From an uncultured Prevotellaceae bacterium (GTDB lineage: Bacteria; Bacteroidota; Bacteroidia; Bacteroidales; Muribaculaceae), in contig ONKF01000007.1 in the NCBI GenBank assembly GCA_900318335.1, positions 1 through 64,000 on the forward strand: 64,000 nt of DNA, read 5' to 3'. A model generated the notes under the pieces. The model did not search any database. It had not been told where the DNA came from and worked only from the letters and a program-made list of their open reading frames with translations. Made by a program: the position numbers and the translations under genes. Below, piece after piece: positions 42,003-50,322 of the stretch; positions within the stretch are counted from its first letter, which is position 1; each line of letters starts with the position of its first letter.

Positions 42003-43142
42003 TCACTTGCAGCAAGCGATGATTTCACGTGCCACGAGTTCGACCTGTTCGTCGGTCACCCACGGTCCGCTAGGCAGACAGAGCCCCTTGGTGAACAGTT
42101 CTTCACTCACACCGTTCACATAGGCGGGAGCGCCCGAGAAGACCGGCTGGGTGTGCATGGGTTTCCACAAGGGGCGGGACTCGATATTAGCTGCATCTAA
42201 GTGCTGGCGAACGGTCTCATAGTCGGTGCCCGTCTTGGCGGGGTCGATAAGGATCGTGTTGAGCCAGTAATTGCTGTCGGAGCGCTCATCGTAGTTGACA
42301 TGAACATCAATACCGTCAACATTGGCAAAGAGCTCGACATATCGGTCACACAGATGTCTGTGGTGAGCCAAGTGCTCGTCGAGGATAGTCATCTGACCGC
42401 GACCAATGCCTGCACAGATGTTGCTCATGCGGTAGTTATAGCCAATCTCCTTGTGCAGATAGTAAGGCATGGGCTCGCGGGCCTGGGTTGCGTAGAACAT
42501 GATTTTCTTCTTGGCCACCTCATCAGGGCAGATGAGCGCGCCACCTCCGCTGGTGGTAATCATCTTGTTGCCATTGAAGCTCATGATGCCGTATTCGCCA
42601 AACGTGCCACACAGCTGACCACGATACCGTGACCCGAAGGCCTCGGCCGAATCCTCGATGACGGGAATCTCATAACGGCGGGCGATTTCCATGATATCAT
42701 CTATCTTAGCTGGCATGCCGTAAAGATAGACCGGGATGATAGCCTTGGGCTTACGGCCGGTCTTGGCGATGCGGTCCTTGATGGCCTCCTCGAGCAGATT
42801 GGGATCCATATTCCAGGTATCGGGCTCGCTATCGACAAACACGGGTATACCGCCCTGATAGGTAATGGGATTAGCGCTTGCCGAGAACGTCATCGACTGA
42901 CAGATGACCTCGTCATCACGACCGACGCCTAAATTTACGAGTGCCAAATGAATGGCTGCAGTACCCGAACTGAGCGCGACAACCTTCTTGTCCTCGCCAC
43001 ACAGCTGCTCCAGGTCCTCCTCAAAGGCGTTCACATTGGGGCCAAGAGGCACTACCCAGTTGGTGTCAAAAGCCTCTTGGATATACTTCATCTCCTGGCC
43101 ACTCATGTGGGCGAGACATAATAAGATTCTATTGTTTGCCAT
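42003..43142 (-). CDS. DegT/DnrJ/EryC1/StrS family aminotransferase (PglE-like)
   Basis: 379 residues. PLP-dependent nucleotide-sugar aminotransferase. Landmarks are ALSSGTAAIHLAL (56-68), the VIEDSAEAFGSRY aspartate (D164), and PLP lysine K193 in FNGNKMITTSGGG. The sequence is closest in style to PglE/LegC enzymes, which aminate UDP-4-keto-6-deoxy-GlcNAc. Its neighbours, a PglC-like transferase and PglD-like acetyltransferases, support a diacetyl-bacillosamine-type sugar. The PglF dehydratase that would supply the keto sugar is not in the window. Confidence 0.93.
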   Translation of the reverse strand: MANNRILLCLAHMSGQEMKYIQEAFDTNWVVPLGPNVNAFEEDLEQLCGEDKKVVALSSGTAAIHLALVNLGVGRDDEVICQSMTFSASANPITYQGGIPVFVDSEPDTWNMDPNLLEEAIKDRIAKTGRKPKAIIPVYLYGMPAKIDDIMEIARRYEIPVIEDSAEAFGSRYRGQLCGTFGEYGIMSFNGNKMITTSGGGALICPDEVAKKKIMFYATQAREPMPYYLHKEIGYNYRMSNICAGIGRGQMTILDEHLAHHRHLCDRYVELFANVDGIDVHVNYDERSDSNYWLNTILIDPAKTGTDYETVRQHLDAANIESRPLWKPMHTQPVFSGAPAYVNGVSEELFTKGLCLPSGPWVTDEQVELVAREIIACCK

Positions 43143-43157
43143 AAAACTTATATATTG

Positions 43158-43742
43158 TTATAAAATTTCCATACTTTCTGGAGCATGACCCGGATAGACG
43201 GTGCGATGCTCGGCTAACTGCTTGATAAGTATCTCACTGCAGGCTGCCTGCTTTTTGTCGCAGTGAGGTAAATTGGTCACGGTCTTGACTCCCGGGATGT
43301 AACTGTCACCCGTAAACATCATGTCGTCGAGTACCCAAGTCACGCAGCATGGACTGTGCCCCGGCGTGAAAACGGCATGCACGCTCACGCCATCGAACAG
43401 TTCAAACACATCTCCGTCATGAAGTATTCTGATGTTATTAACGGGTTGTAATTGGAGAGTATTGCCGTAAAACTTTGAAAAATTCAACTTGTCGTCATAC
43501 AAGGTCTCCAGGCCGTAGTCATTGGTATAGACGGGCACATCGGGACACAAGTTCAGCAGCTGATTGAGTCCATAGATGTGGTCAAAGTGGCCATGGGTGA
43601 GCAAGATACCGCATAGGGGCCCCTTGATGTACGGCAAAATCTGATCCACATCGCCACAGTCCACGAGCCACGAGTGTCCTGCATGAGTCAGGATGTAGCT
43701 GCAAGAGCGGAAGATGGAATTGACGACCTGGTTGACTACCAC
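43158..43742 (-). CDS. MBL-fold metallo-hydrolase
   Basis: 194 residues with the zinc motif THGHFDH (H50, H52, D54, H55), a later TPGHSPCC histidine, TGDSYIPG and a C-terminal YPGHAPES histidine. The layout is that of glyoxalase II and related thioesterases. It lies between the aminotransferase and SDR genes and is probably cotranscribed with both. A thioesterase acting on an acyl-carrier or acyl-CoA intermediate is a reasonable idea in view of the carrier-protein genes, but unproven. Confidence 0.88.
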   Translation of the reverse strand: MVVNQVVNSIFRSCSYILTHAGHSWLVDCGDVDQILPYIKGPLCGILLTHGHFDHIYGLNQLLNLCPDVPVYTNDYGLETLYDDKLNFSKFYGNTLQLQPVNNIRILHDGDVFELFDGVSVHAVFTPGHSPCCVTWVLDDMMFTGDSYIPGVKTVTNLPHCDKKQAACSEILIKQLAEHRTVYPGHAPESMEIL

Positions 43743-43757
43743 CGATTGACGAGAATG

Positions 43758-44513
43758 TTATAATGAGAAGCCACCGTCAAGAACGAGATCATGTCCTGTC
43801 ACCCAACTGGAAGCGTCACTCAACAGATAGATGGCCGCATTAGCCACATCGCTGGGTTCGCCATAACGGCCCAGGGGATAGCCCTTAGCATCCTCGGCCA
43901 GTTGCTCCTCGGTTATTGTGCCGTTGTGAATGAGCGGGGTATCGACCATGCCAGGGCAAATGCTGTTGACACGGATCATGCGGGTGGCATACTCGCGAGC
44001 CGCATATCTCATAACAGAGTTCAACGCAGCTTTGGACGCGCCATACACTCCGTTGCCCGGCATGAAAGTGTGGGTGCCACCTACCGAGGCGATCAAAACG
44101 ACCGAAGCGCCCTTGACGAGCACTTTCTTCTTGTACATCAGCCGCAGCAACTCAACGGGCGCAAAAAAGTTGATGTCAAACATGCTATCAAACTTTTCGC
44201 GCGTACCGAACTGCAAGGGCAGGGTTATTGAATTGCCGGCACACAGCACTGCACCGTCCAACTTGGGCAATTCGCTCACAATGTGCTCGACGTCCTGCTG
44301 AACAGTCATGTCGGCAATCAACTGCAAGTGCCCCTCGACCTCGGGATTGAGTTGGTCAAAAGTTGCCTGTAAGCGTTCCTGGTTTCGGGCAGTGATGACC
44401 ACCTTAGCGCCCATGCGGGAACAGGTAATGGCGGTTTCCTTGCCTATACCCGAAGATGCGCCAGTCACCAGGATTGTTTTACCGGCCAGTGTAAAAGGAT
44501 TATATTCCATCAT
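43758..44513 (-). CDS. SDR family oxidoreductase
   Basis: 251 residues, classical short-chain dehydrogenase. The coenzyme motif is TGASSGIG (17-24). The catalytic set is S143, Y157 and K161 (YGASK), and the GGFSL C-terminus is typical of FabG-like enzymes. The start was chosen at ATG 44513; a second ATG follows at once. A ketoacyl or keto-sugar reductase role is possible. Next to a KAS III-containing operon, reduction of a 3-ketoacyl group to 3-hydroxyacyl is attractive, but the substrate cannot be told from sequence. Confidence 0.9.
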   Translation of the reverse strand: MMEYNPFTLAGKTILVTGASSGIGKETAITCSRMGAKVVITARNQERLQATFDQLNPEVEGHLQLIADMTVQQDVEHIVSELPKLDGAVLCAGNSITLPLQFGTREKFDSMFDINFFAPVELLRLMYKKKVLVKGASVVLIASVGGTHTFMPGNGVYGASKAALNSVMRYAAREYATRMIRVNSICPGMVDTPLIHNGTITEEQLAEDAKGYPLGRYGEPSDVANAAIYLLSDASSWVTGHDLVLDGGFSL

Positions 44514-44570
44514 ATTGATATTCAAATTATTCTTTGTGGTAAACGGCCCACGTAATCTGGGCTCGTCTTG

Positions 44571-45845
44571 TTATTCAAAATCGAATCTCTTAGCAGGCAC
44601 TCCGATATAGGTGTGTCCATCCTTGGGCTTGGTCATGAGCACACTGCCAGCACCGAGGGTAACGTTGTTTCCAACCTTGATCTTCTGTAAGATGACGCTG
44701 TCAACACCGAACAAGTTGCAACAGCCCACCTCAACCGCACCGGACAGGCGCACGGCAGGCATGAGGACATTGAAATCCCCCACCACCACATCATGGCCCA
44801 GGACATTGGAACCGTTCAATACGTTGAAATCGCCCACAGTAACGTCACACGTGGCGCTGCAGCCCTCCTGAATGATGTTGCCGTGGCCAATCTTGAATGT
44901 CTTGGGGTCCAAAATCCTGAATGACGGAGCAATCAGGTTCGGGAAGTAAATATTCGGGTTCGTAATACGGCTATGGATAAGAGAACGCACACTGGGATCG
45001 CCCACAGCAATCGCCAGCGCCAACGGTTTATCAACTGAATTGAGTTCTTCCATTCCGCCTAAAACGTGCCCATAATGAGAGACCTCGGTACCAGCCGTTT
45101 TATTGTCATCGTAGAAGCCGATAAATTCCCATCTCTCTTTTCCGAATTTGTTGATTTTTTCGATACCACCAGCAACTTCTCGGCCCAAACCGCCTGCACC
45201 ATAAACAGCAATCTGATTAGGCACAACCGATGTGATGTCACTATAGGACGAGATGTCGCCTTGCCTGGGTTTGATACGGCAGGGGTTGCCATAGGCAACA
45301 GCCCCATCTGGCACGTCATGGACGACAACGCTGCCTGCACCGACAATACTCCATCGGCCGATTCTGACACCAGGTATCACGACAGCCGCAGCACCAATCC
45401 ATGCCCCCTCTCCCACGTGCACATTACCACACAAGGTGGCCTGTGGGGAAATGTGGGCAAAGTCCTCCACGACGCATTCATGATCCACCGAAGCTCCTGT
45501 ATTGAGAATACAATGCGAGCCGATCACTACCCCACTCTGGATAATCGCACCCTGCATCACTACAGTGCCCCTACCCATCCTGACGCTGGGCGATATGATG
45601 GCTGACGGATGACGGAGCGTTGCAAAATCACAATTCTGCAGCTTGTCGACAATCTGTTTGCGAGCGAGATTGTTACCGATACTGATGACGACCGGAGATT
45701 CGCCGTTCCAGTGATGCTTGACCGGTATAGACAACAATTCGTTGATGGAGTCATCGTCATCAAACAATGCATCCACCTTGATATTCATCGATTTAAGAAT
45801 ATCAATAATTACCTTTGCGTGTCCGCTTGCTCCGTATAGATACAT
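44571..45845 (-). CDS. Fusion of two NeuD/PglD-like acyltransferases
   Basis: 424 residues holding two complete acyltransferases. The N-terminal unit (1-200) has the sugar-nucleotide motif YGASGHAK, hexapeptide repeats and the PglD-type histidine H122 (SVDHECVVED). The C-terminal unit (about 210-424) restarts with IAVYGAGGLGREVAG, has its own hexapeptide repeats and a histidine H351 in VLGHDVVVGD. The C-terminal unit is a close relative of the separate 213-residue enzyme at 41322-41963. The gene lies 5 bases downstream of the PglC-like gene. It probably acylates two positions of a sugar in turn, for example the amino group and another. Such a double unit is unusual. Confidence 0.88.
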   Translation of the reverse strand: MYLYGASGHAKVIIDILKSMNIKVDALFDDDDSINELLSIPVKHHWNGESPVVISIGNNLARKQIVDKLQNCDFATLRHPSAIISPSVRMGRGTVVMQGAIIQSGVVIGSHCILNTGASVDHECVVEDFAHISPQATLCGNVHVGEGAWIGAAAVVIPGVRIGRWSIVGAGSVVVHDVPDGAVAYGNPCRIKPRQGDISSYSDITSVVPNQIAVYGAGGLGREVAGGIEKINKFGKERWEFIGFYDDNKTAGTEVSHYGHVLGGMEELNSVDKPLALAIAVGDPSVRSLIHSRITNPNIYFPNLIAPSFRILDPKTFKIGHGNIIQEGCSATCDVTVGDFNVLNGSNVLGHDVVVGDFNVLMPAVRLSGAVEVGCCNLFGVDSVILQKIKVGNNVTLGAGSVLMTKPKDGHTYIGVPAKRFDFE

Positions 45846-45850
45846 AATGC

Positions 45851-46465
45851 TTAGTTATTTCCGTTAAATGCTTCCATTGTTGCTTGACCGTCCTGGGATA
45901 TGCCATCGCGGACAATCACTTTCTTGATTGTGGTGAGAATCACCTCGACATCGGTCTTGAAACTGCAGTGGTCAACATACCACACATCGAGTTTGAACTT
46001 CTCGCCCCATGACAATGTGTTGCGGCCATGACATTGGGCCCATCCCGAGATACCTGGCCTCACCTCGTGGCGACGAGCCTGCTCTGGAGAGTACAAGGGC
46101 AGATACTGCACTAACAAAGGCCTGGGGCCAATGATGGCCATGTCTCCCTTAAGTACATTGAAAAGCTGAGGCAACTCATCGATACTGGTTGAGCGGACAA
46201 AGCGCCCCACCGGGGTCAACCGCTCACCATCAGGCAAAAGCTCACCCGACGCATCGCGCTCGTCGGTCATTGTCTTATATTTAATGATTTTGAAAATCTT
46301 GCCGTTCTTGCCAGGGCGCTCCTGGAAAAAGAATGCGCCAGCACCCTTGTTAGCAAAGTGGAGCCAAATGGTCACCACCAGCAATAATGGCGACAGACAA
46401 ATGATGGCGATGAGGGAGATACAGAATCCCAACACACGCTTAACACAGTCGCGATAGATTCTCAT
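45851..46465 (-). CDS. Undecaprenyl-phosphate phosphosugar transferase (PglC-like initiating enzyme)
   Basis: 204 residues, the small monotopic form. It moves a phosphosugar from a UDP-sugar to undecaprenyl phosphate to begin the repeat unit. Residues 10-35 form the re-entrant helix with P26 in LSPLLL. The catalytic Asp-Glu pair is D96-E97 (SIDELPQLFNVLKGDM), and IIGPRPL follows. The C-terminal RPGISGWAQ is typical. Being next to PglD- and PglE-like genes makes a bacillosamine-type sugar the likely first residue. Confidence 0.94.
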   Translation of the reverse strand: MRIYRDCVKRVLGFCISLIAIICLSPLLLVVTIWLHFANKGAGAFFFQERPGKNGKIFKIIKYKTMTDERDASGELLPDGERLTPVGRFVRSTSIDELPQLFNVLKGDMAIIGPRPLLVQYLPLYSPEQARRHEVRPGISGWAQCHGRNTLSWGEKFKLDVWYVDHCSFKTDVEVILTTIKKVIVRDGISQDGQATMEAFNGNN

Positions 46466-46539
46466 TTATCTTTTTGCAAACACGATTAATTTAAACAACT
46501 GACTCGTCTGAAGTTTCTGAAGGCTAACGCAATTCATTT

Positions 46540-46920
46540 TTATTTCATGAAATTAAATAGGCGCTTGATTTTCATCGGTTTTTCTCCAAAGTTTACGAGT
46601 AGAGCCAAATCAAATCCAGTTGTTTTAAGATAGTTCAAAACTTGAGCTTCATGAATATCTGTTAATTCAGATACAGCCTTTAACTCAACAATAATCTTTT
46701 CATAACACACAAAATCTGCAATATATTCTTGCTTAAGAGTTTTTCCTCTATAATTAATATTCAATCTGACCTCTCTTTGATATGGAATTCCCGCCTCTTG
46801 AAACTCAAGTTCTTATGCTTCTTGATATACCTTTTCAAGATAGCCATTGCCCAATTCAGAGAATACAGCTTTCATGCATCCTCTAATGGCGTAAGTTTCA
46901 TTTTGGTAAATATACTCCAT
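46540..46920 (-). pseudogene. GxxExxY family protein broken by one nonsense codon
   Basis: The minus strand reads as one 125-residue frame from ATG 46920 to the stop at 46540, apart from a TAA at codon 36 (46813-46815). Just before it is the family motif GYLEKVY (G26-E29-Y32). After it the frame resumes as ELEFQEAGIPYQREVRLN and continues through the family core YIADFVCYEKIIVELKA. Changing TAA to TTA (Leu) would restore it, so a single T-to-A change is enough to explain the break. A shorter product from an internal TTG at 46764 (74 residues) is possible but would lack the motif. GxxExxY proteins are small, of uncertain function, and common as stray genes in polysaccharide loci. Confidence 0.85.
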
Positions 46921-46988
46921 AAATATCCAATCATCGATGAATAATATGTAGGCGGATGCCTCAGAACAATCAGACTAATCAGTTGTTA

Positions 46989-48101
46989 TTAATTAAGGAT
47001 CTCATGATAGAAATCATAGAGGCACTTGCGGACATAGCCCTGTTCGTAGCGTGAGGCAATCAGTGGACGGGCATTTCCTGCTAAAGACTGTGCCAACTCG
47101 GGATCCTCAACAAAAAGTTTCATGGCTTGATATAAAGCTTCCTCATCTTGAGGGGGAACAATAATACCATTCTGGCCATCGATGATGATTTCGCGGGAGC
47201 CGTTGATATCTGTGACGATGCTGGGTAAACCCATCGCGCCAGCCTCGATCACCACGTTGGGGAAACCCTCTCGATAGCTCGGGAAGACCAACGCATCGGC
47301 ATCGGTATAAAAAGGCTTCACATCGCTTTGTTTCCCCACCGCCTCAATGCCCTCGCCACGGTCGATACGCTCCAGGGTCTCAGGCAAAACGGGGTCCAAG
47401 TCATCCTCACGTGGACCGACCAATACCAAGCGTACATCGTTGTGCTCCTGATGCAAGCGGTCAAACGCCTTGACCAGTTCATTGATGCCCTTATCGCGGA
47501 CAATGCGACCCACGAATACGAAAGTAAAGCCTTGATGACTCTTGCTGGTTGTCTCGGCGGGTTTGAAATAATCTAAATCTATGCCTTTCACATTGCCATA
47601 CCCCAATACCTTAAGGGGTTTGCATGTAATGTGATGATTGAGCAGGTCAGATTTCACGCCCTCGCCCTCGGGGATGATATGCGTCGCACAAGCACAGGTC
47701 AGCCAATCGGTCGCCATGAGAATGCGGCGTTTCAATCCAGTGGACGTGGGCCAGACAAGTCCAGTAAAAGTGTGGATACGCACCGGGACACCAACCAGCC
47801 ACCCCGCCATCATGCAGATGAGGCCAGCCTTGGGGGTCATCGAGTGAATCATGTCGGGCTTCTCGCGGCGCAGGACACGCCACATCTTCCACAGCGACTT
47901 CAAGTCTCTGAACAGCGAGATATGACGTTCCATCGGCACAGCAATAGTCCGCACGCCTTCACGTTCGCCCACCTCGTCAAGGACTTCACCAGGTGAAGAA
48001 ACTGCCACGACCTCATACTCCTGCGACAATTCCCTCAACATGTCCCGGCAAAACGCCTCCAGCGACAACGGCACCGTAGCCGCCCTAACAATCTTCTTCA
48101 T
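46989..48101 (-). CDS. Glycosyltransferase family 4
   Basis: 370 residues with the GT-B fold. The donor-binding C-terminal half shows VFVGRIVRDKGINELVKAF (about 205) and the EGFPNVVIEAGAMGLP motif (E-x7-E). The N-terminal domain has HSMTPKAGLICM, typical of CapM/PglA-like enzymes. It lies upstream of the PglC-like gene and may add the second sugar of the repeat unit. A 468-base A/T-rich gap precedes it. Confidence 0.93.
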   Translation of the reverse strand: MKKIVRAATVPLSLEAFCRDMLRELSQEYEVVAVSSPGEVLDEVGEREGVRTIAVPMERHISLFRDLKSLWKMWRVLRREKPDMIHSMTPKAGLICMMAGWLVGVPVRIHTFTGLVWPTSTGLKRRILMATDWLTCACATHIIPEGEGVKSDLLNHHITCKPLKVLGYGNVKGIDLDYFKPAETTSKSHQGFTFVFVGRIVRDKGINELVKAFDRLHQEHNDVRLVLVGPREDDLDPVLPETLERIDRGEGIEAVGKQSDVKPFYTDADALVFPSYREGFPNVVIEAGAMGLPSIVTDINGSREIIIDGQNGIIVPPQDEEALYQAMKLFVEDPELAQSLAGNARPLIASRYEQGYVRKCLYDFYHEILN

Positions 48102-48569
48102 TGATCAGCTTTATTAACAATATGGTTTCAATATAAAACCTTTTTACAAGTAGCTCATAACAGCCTCATCACACTATATTAACATAAAAATGCGGAATGA
48201 ACGTTACTATAAAACTATTAATTGTCCTCAATAAGCATGTTTTAATCACAAAATAAAAATATCATCATAAGTCATTATTAATAACCTGGTTTGATGTCAT
48301 GTTAGAAGACTTCTCCGGACAGCAAAAATACCTAACCCCCAAATATACATCTTATTATCTTAATGTTACATTAAGACTGAGCTATGAATAGACTATAATT
48401 GATATCACTATAGACCTGCACTCCTTCTGCAGAGCATTCAATAACTAAAAACTATTAGGATAATCAAAACTCAAGATCACTATATCATTATATTAATCTA
48501 GCCTTTATAGTAATATCACACGATTGTAGAATAAATCAGAAACCTGAAAAGAGATAAGTCTTCTTTTAA
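48102..48569. other. 468-base A/T-rich gap inside the polysaccharide locus
   Basis: No open frame of note. Two possible leftward -7 boxes occur: TATATTTG (48340-48347, exact) and TATTTTTG (48323-48330). They may drive the genes from the GT4 onward with a leader of more than 200 bases. The composition is much richer in A/T than the surrounding core genes. No mobile-element repeats were seen. Confidence 0.5.
48340..48347 (-). promoter_or_regulatory. Candidate internal -7 box of the polysaccharide locus
   Basis: TATATTTG on the minus strand matches the consensus; no -33 element is evident. It would start a transcript about 240 bases before the GT4 gene. Confidence 0.35.
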
Positions 48570-49484
48570 TTATTGCACAAACTGAACCTTCCGAATATAA
48601 TGGCGTCTTCTTTCCTCTACCGATGGCACTCTTTGCCAATTGCCATAAGTCATTTCTAGATGAGACTCAGCATCATGTGGTAAAAGCACCTCAACATCTT
48701 CAAACAAACCAACTCGTGCAGGAAATAGCATACATTCTGGGATTGGTTTCCATTTATATGTACATAATAAGTCTGAAACGAAACCAGTGTACACATTATT
48801 TCGACAAAAACGGTCAACTATATTCATCCATGTTTGAAAGCTCATAAACGAGAAACTAAAACCTATGAATTGCCTTAACCAATAATTGATTTTTGATGAC
48901 ATGGAATAATTCATTATCGCATGGTAATTTTCATTGTTCAACTCATATTGTCGCACAGAAGCGCCGACATACATGAATATCATCGATAATAATCTTTTAA
49001 TAGTATTTTTTATCTTTTCAGATGGATTTAAAGAATCTAGCGGAAAAATATCTACAAATATTCCTTGAGAATGATCATCATTATCGTCTTCGTCAGCTTC
49101 AATAAACTTTGTTCGAGTGTCTACAACTTTTGCGAATCTTGTTAATGCTTTATTTTTAGAATTTGGAGCATACACTTGTAGATACTCAGGAAGATCACTA
49201 GAGTAATGATTAATAAATAAATCATAGTCTTTCCTAGGCATGAATAAATCCATATCGTCATCCCATGGTATGAACCCAGCATGTCTTATAGCTCCTAAAA
49301 CAGAACCATAAGCGAGCATTACTGTCAAATTATTCTTAAGACACACGACTTCAATTTCTTTATACATCCACAACAAATGACGTTGTAATTTCTGTCGCTC
49401 CTCATCAGTTAACACGTGTAAATCATATTTATTCTGACAAGCTTTCTGGTATAAATCCCTTGTTTTAATTATATTAATTATCAT
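48570..49484 (-). CDS. LicD family phosphotransferase
   Basis: 304 residues. LicD proteins attach phosphocholine or similar phospho-groups (for example ribitol- or glycerol-phosphate) from CDP-linked donors to surface glycans. The metal-binding core GSVLGAIRHAGFIPWDDDMD (60-79) is complete. The gene is visibly A/T-rich and overlaps the upstream glycosyltransferase gene by 11 bases. Candidates for making the activated donor are the kinase-nucleotidyltransferase genes at 57768-60462. Confidence 0.93.
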   Translation of the reverse strand: MIINIIKTRDLYQKACQNKYDLHVLTDEERQKLQRHLLWMYKEIEVVCLKNNLTVMLAYGSVLGAIRHAGFIPWDDDMDLFMPRKDYDLFINHYSSDLPEYLQVYAPNSKNKALTRFAKVVDTRTKFIEADEDDNDDHSQGIFVDIFPLDSLNPSEKIKNTIKRLLSMIFMYVGASVRQYELNNENYHAIMNYSMSSKINYWLRQFIGFSFSFMSFQTWMNIVDRFCRNNVYTGFVSDLLCTYKWKPIPECMLFPARVGLFEDVEVLLPHDAESHLEMTYGNWQRVPSVEERRRHYIRKVQFVQ

Positions 49485-50280
49485 GATTCCTATTTTTTAC
49501 GTCCCTCAATAAAACATACAACCAATTTGGCAACAATCCTATCAAAACAGGCAAGAATGCAAAAGGATAATATATTTTTGGAATTCCTAACTCTTTATAA
49601 GCATTAAGTCTTGCTCTTGTTGAGTTCAAACGTGCTTGAAAAGTCCTCCTTTTAGCAGCACGGCGATCATCTCGCATCTTATATAATGGGGTGGTTAGAT
49701 TATAGCCTCTATGACCAGCCAAATAAATTTTAGTCCATAAATGGTAGTCTTCAATCCTAAGGAGCTTTTTTTCAACTGAATAGCCGCCAACCTTTTTGAT
49801 CACAGTGGTTCTAATCATAGCAGGCGCATGGCAAAAGGGAGAGCCAAATACAAATGACTTTTTATCTGGTTCTCCACCGGCTTTACCAACCTTGTAGGTT
49901 CCTTGTTCATCAAAATAAAGCATAGGACAACTAACAATATCATATTCAGGGTGCTCATCAAGAAAAGTGATCTCCCTCTCAAAACGGTCGGGTAGCGAGA
50001 TGTCATCACCATCCATACGAGCAACATATTCTGTATCTGCATATTCTAGACAACGGTTCAATGTAAAATTAAGTCCCATATTGCATTCATTTTTCAATAA
50101 AACAATATTGTCATGCCAAGATGAAAATTGTTTAGCTATCTCATATGTATTATCAGTTGAACCATCTTCGCATAGAATGATTTTAAAATCCTTATAGGTC
50201 TGGGCATAAAGAGAATCCAAAGCCTCTACAAGTGTTGAAGCACAATTGTAAATACCCATAATTACAGATATTCTAGCCAT
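49474..50280 (-). CDS. Glycosyltransferase family 2
   Basis: 268 residues. GT-A domain: ISVIMGIYNCASTLVEALDSL, CEDGSTDNT and the metal motif ARMDGDD (about 80-86). A hydrophobic stretch near the C-terminus (FAFLPVLIGLLPNWLYVLL) suggests membrane attachment. A/T-rich like the neighbouring licD gene. It adds a sugar in the repeat unit; linkage unknown. Confidence 0.93.
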   Translation of the reverse strand: MARISVIMGIYNCASTLVEALDSLYAQTYKDFKIILCEDGSTDNTYEIAKQFSSWHDNIVLLKNECNMGLNFTLNRCLEYADTEYVARMDGDDISLPDRFEREITFLDEHPEYDIVSCPMLYFDEQGTYKVGKAGGEPDKKSFVFGSPFCHAPAMIRTTVIKKVGGYSVEKKLLRIEDYHLWTKIYLAGHRGYNLTTPLYKMRDDRRAAKRRTFQARLNSTRARLNAYKELGIPKIYYPFAFLPVLIGLLPNWLYVLLRDVKNRNHDN

Positions 50281-50322
50281 TTATTACGAGCATTGATTAA
50301 CAAAAGAATATTAAAACTACTA

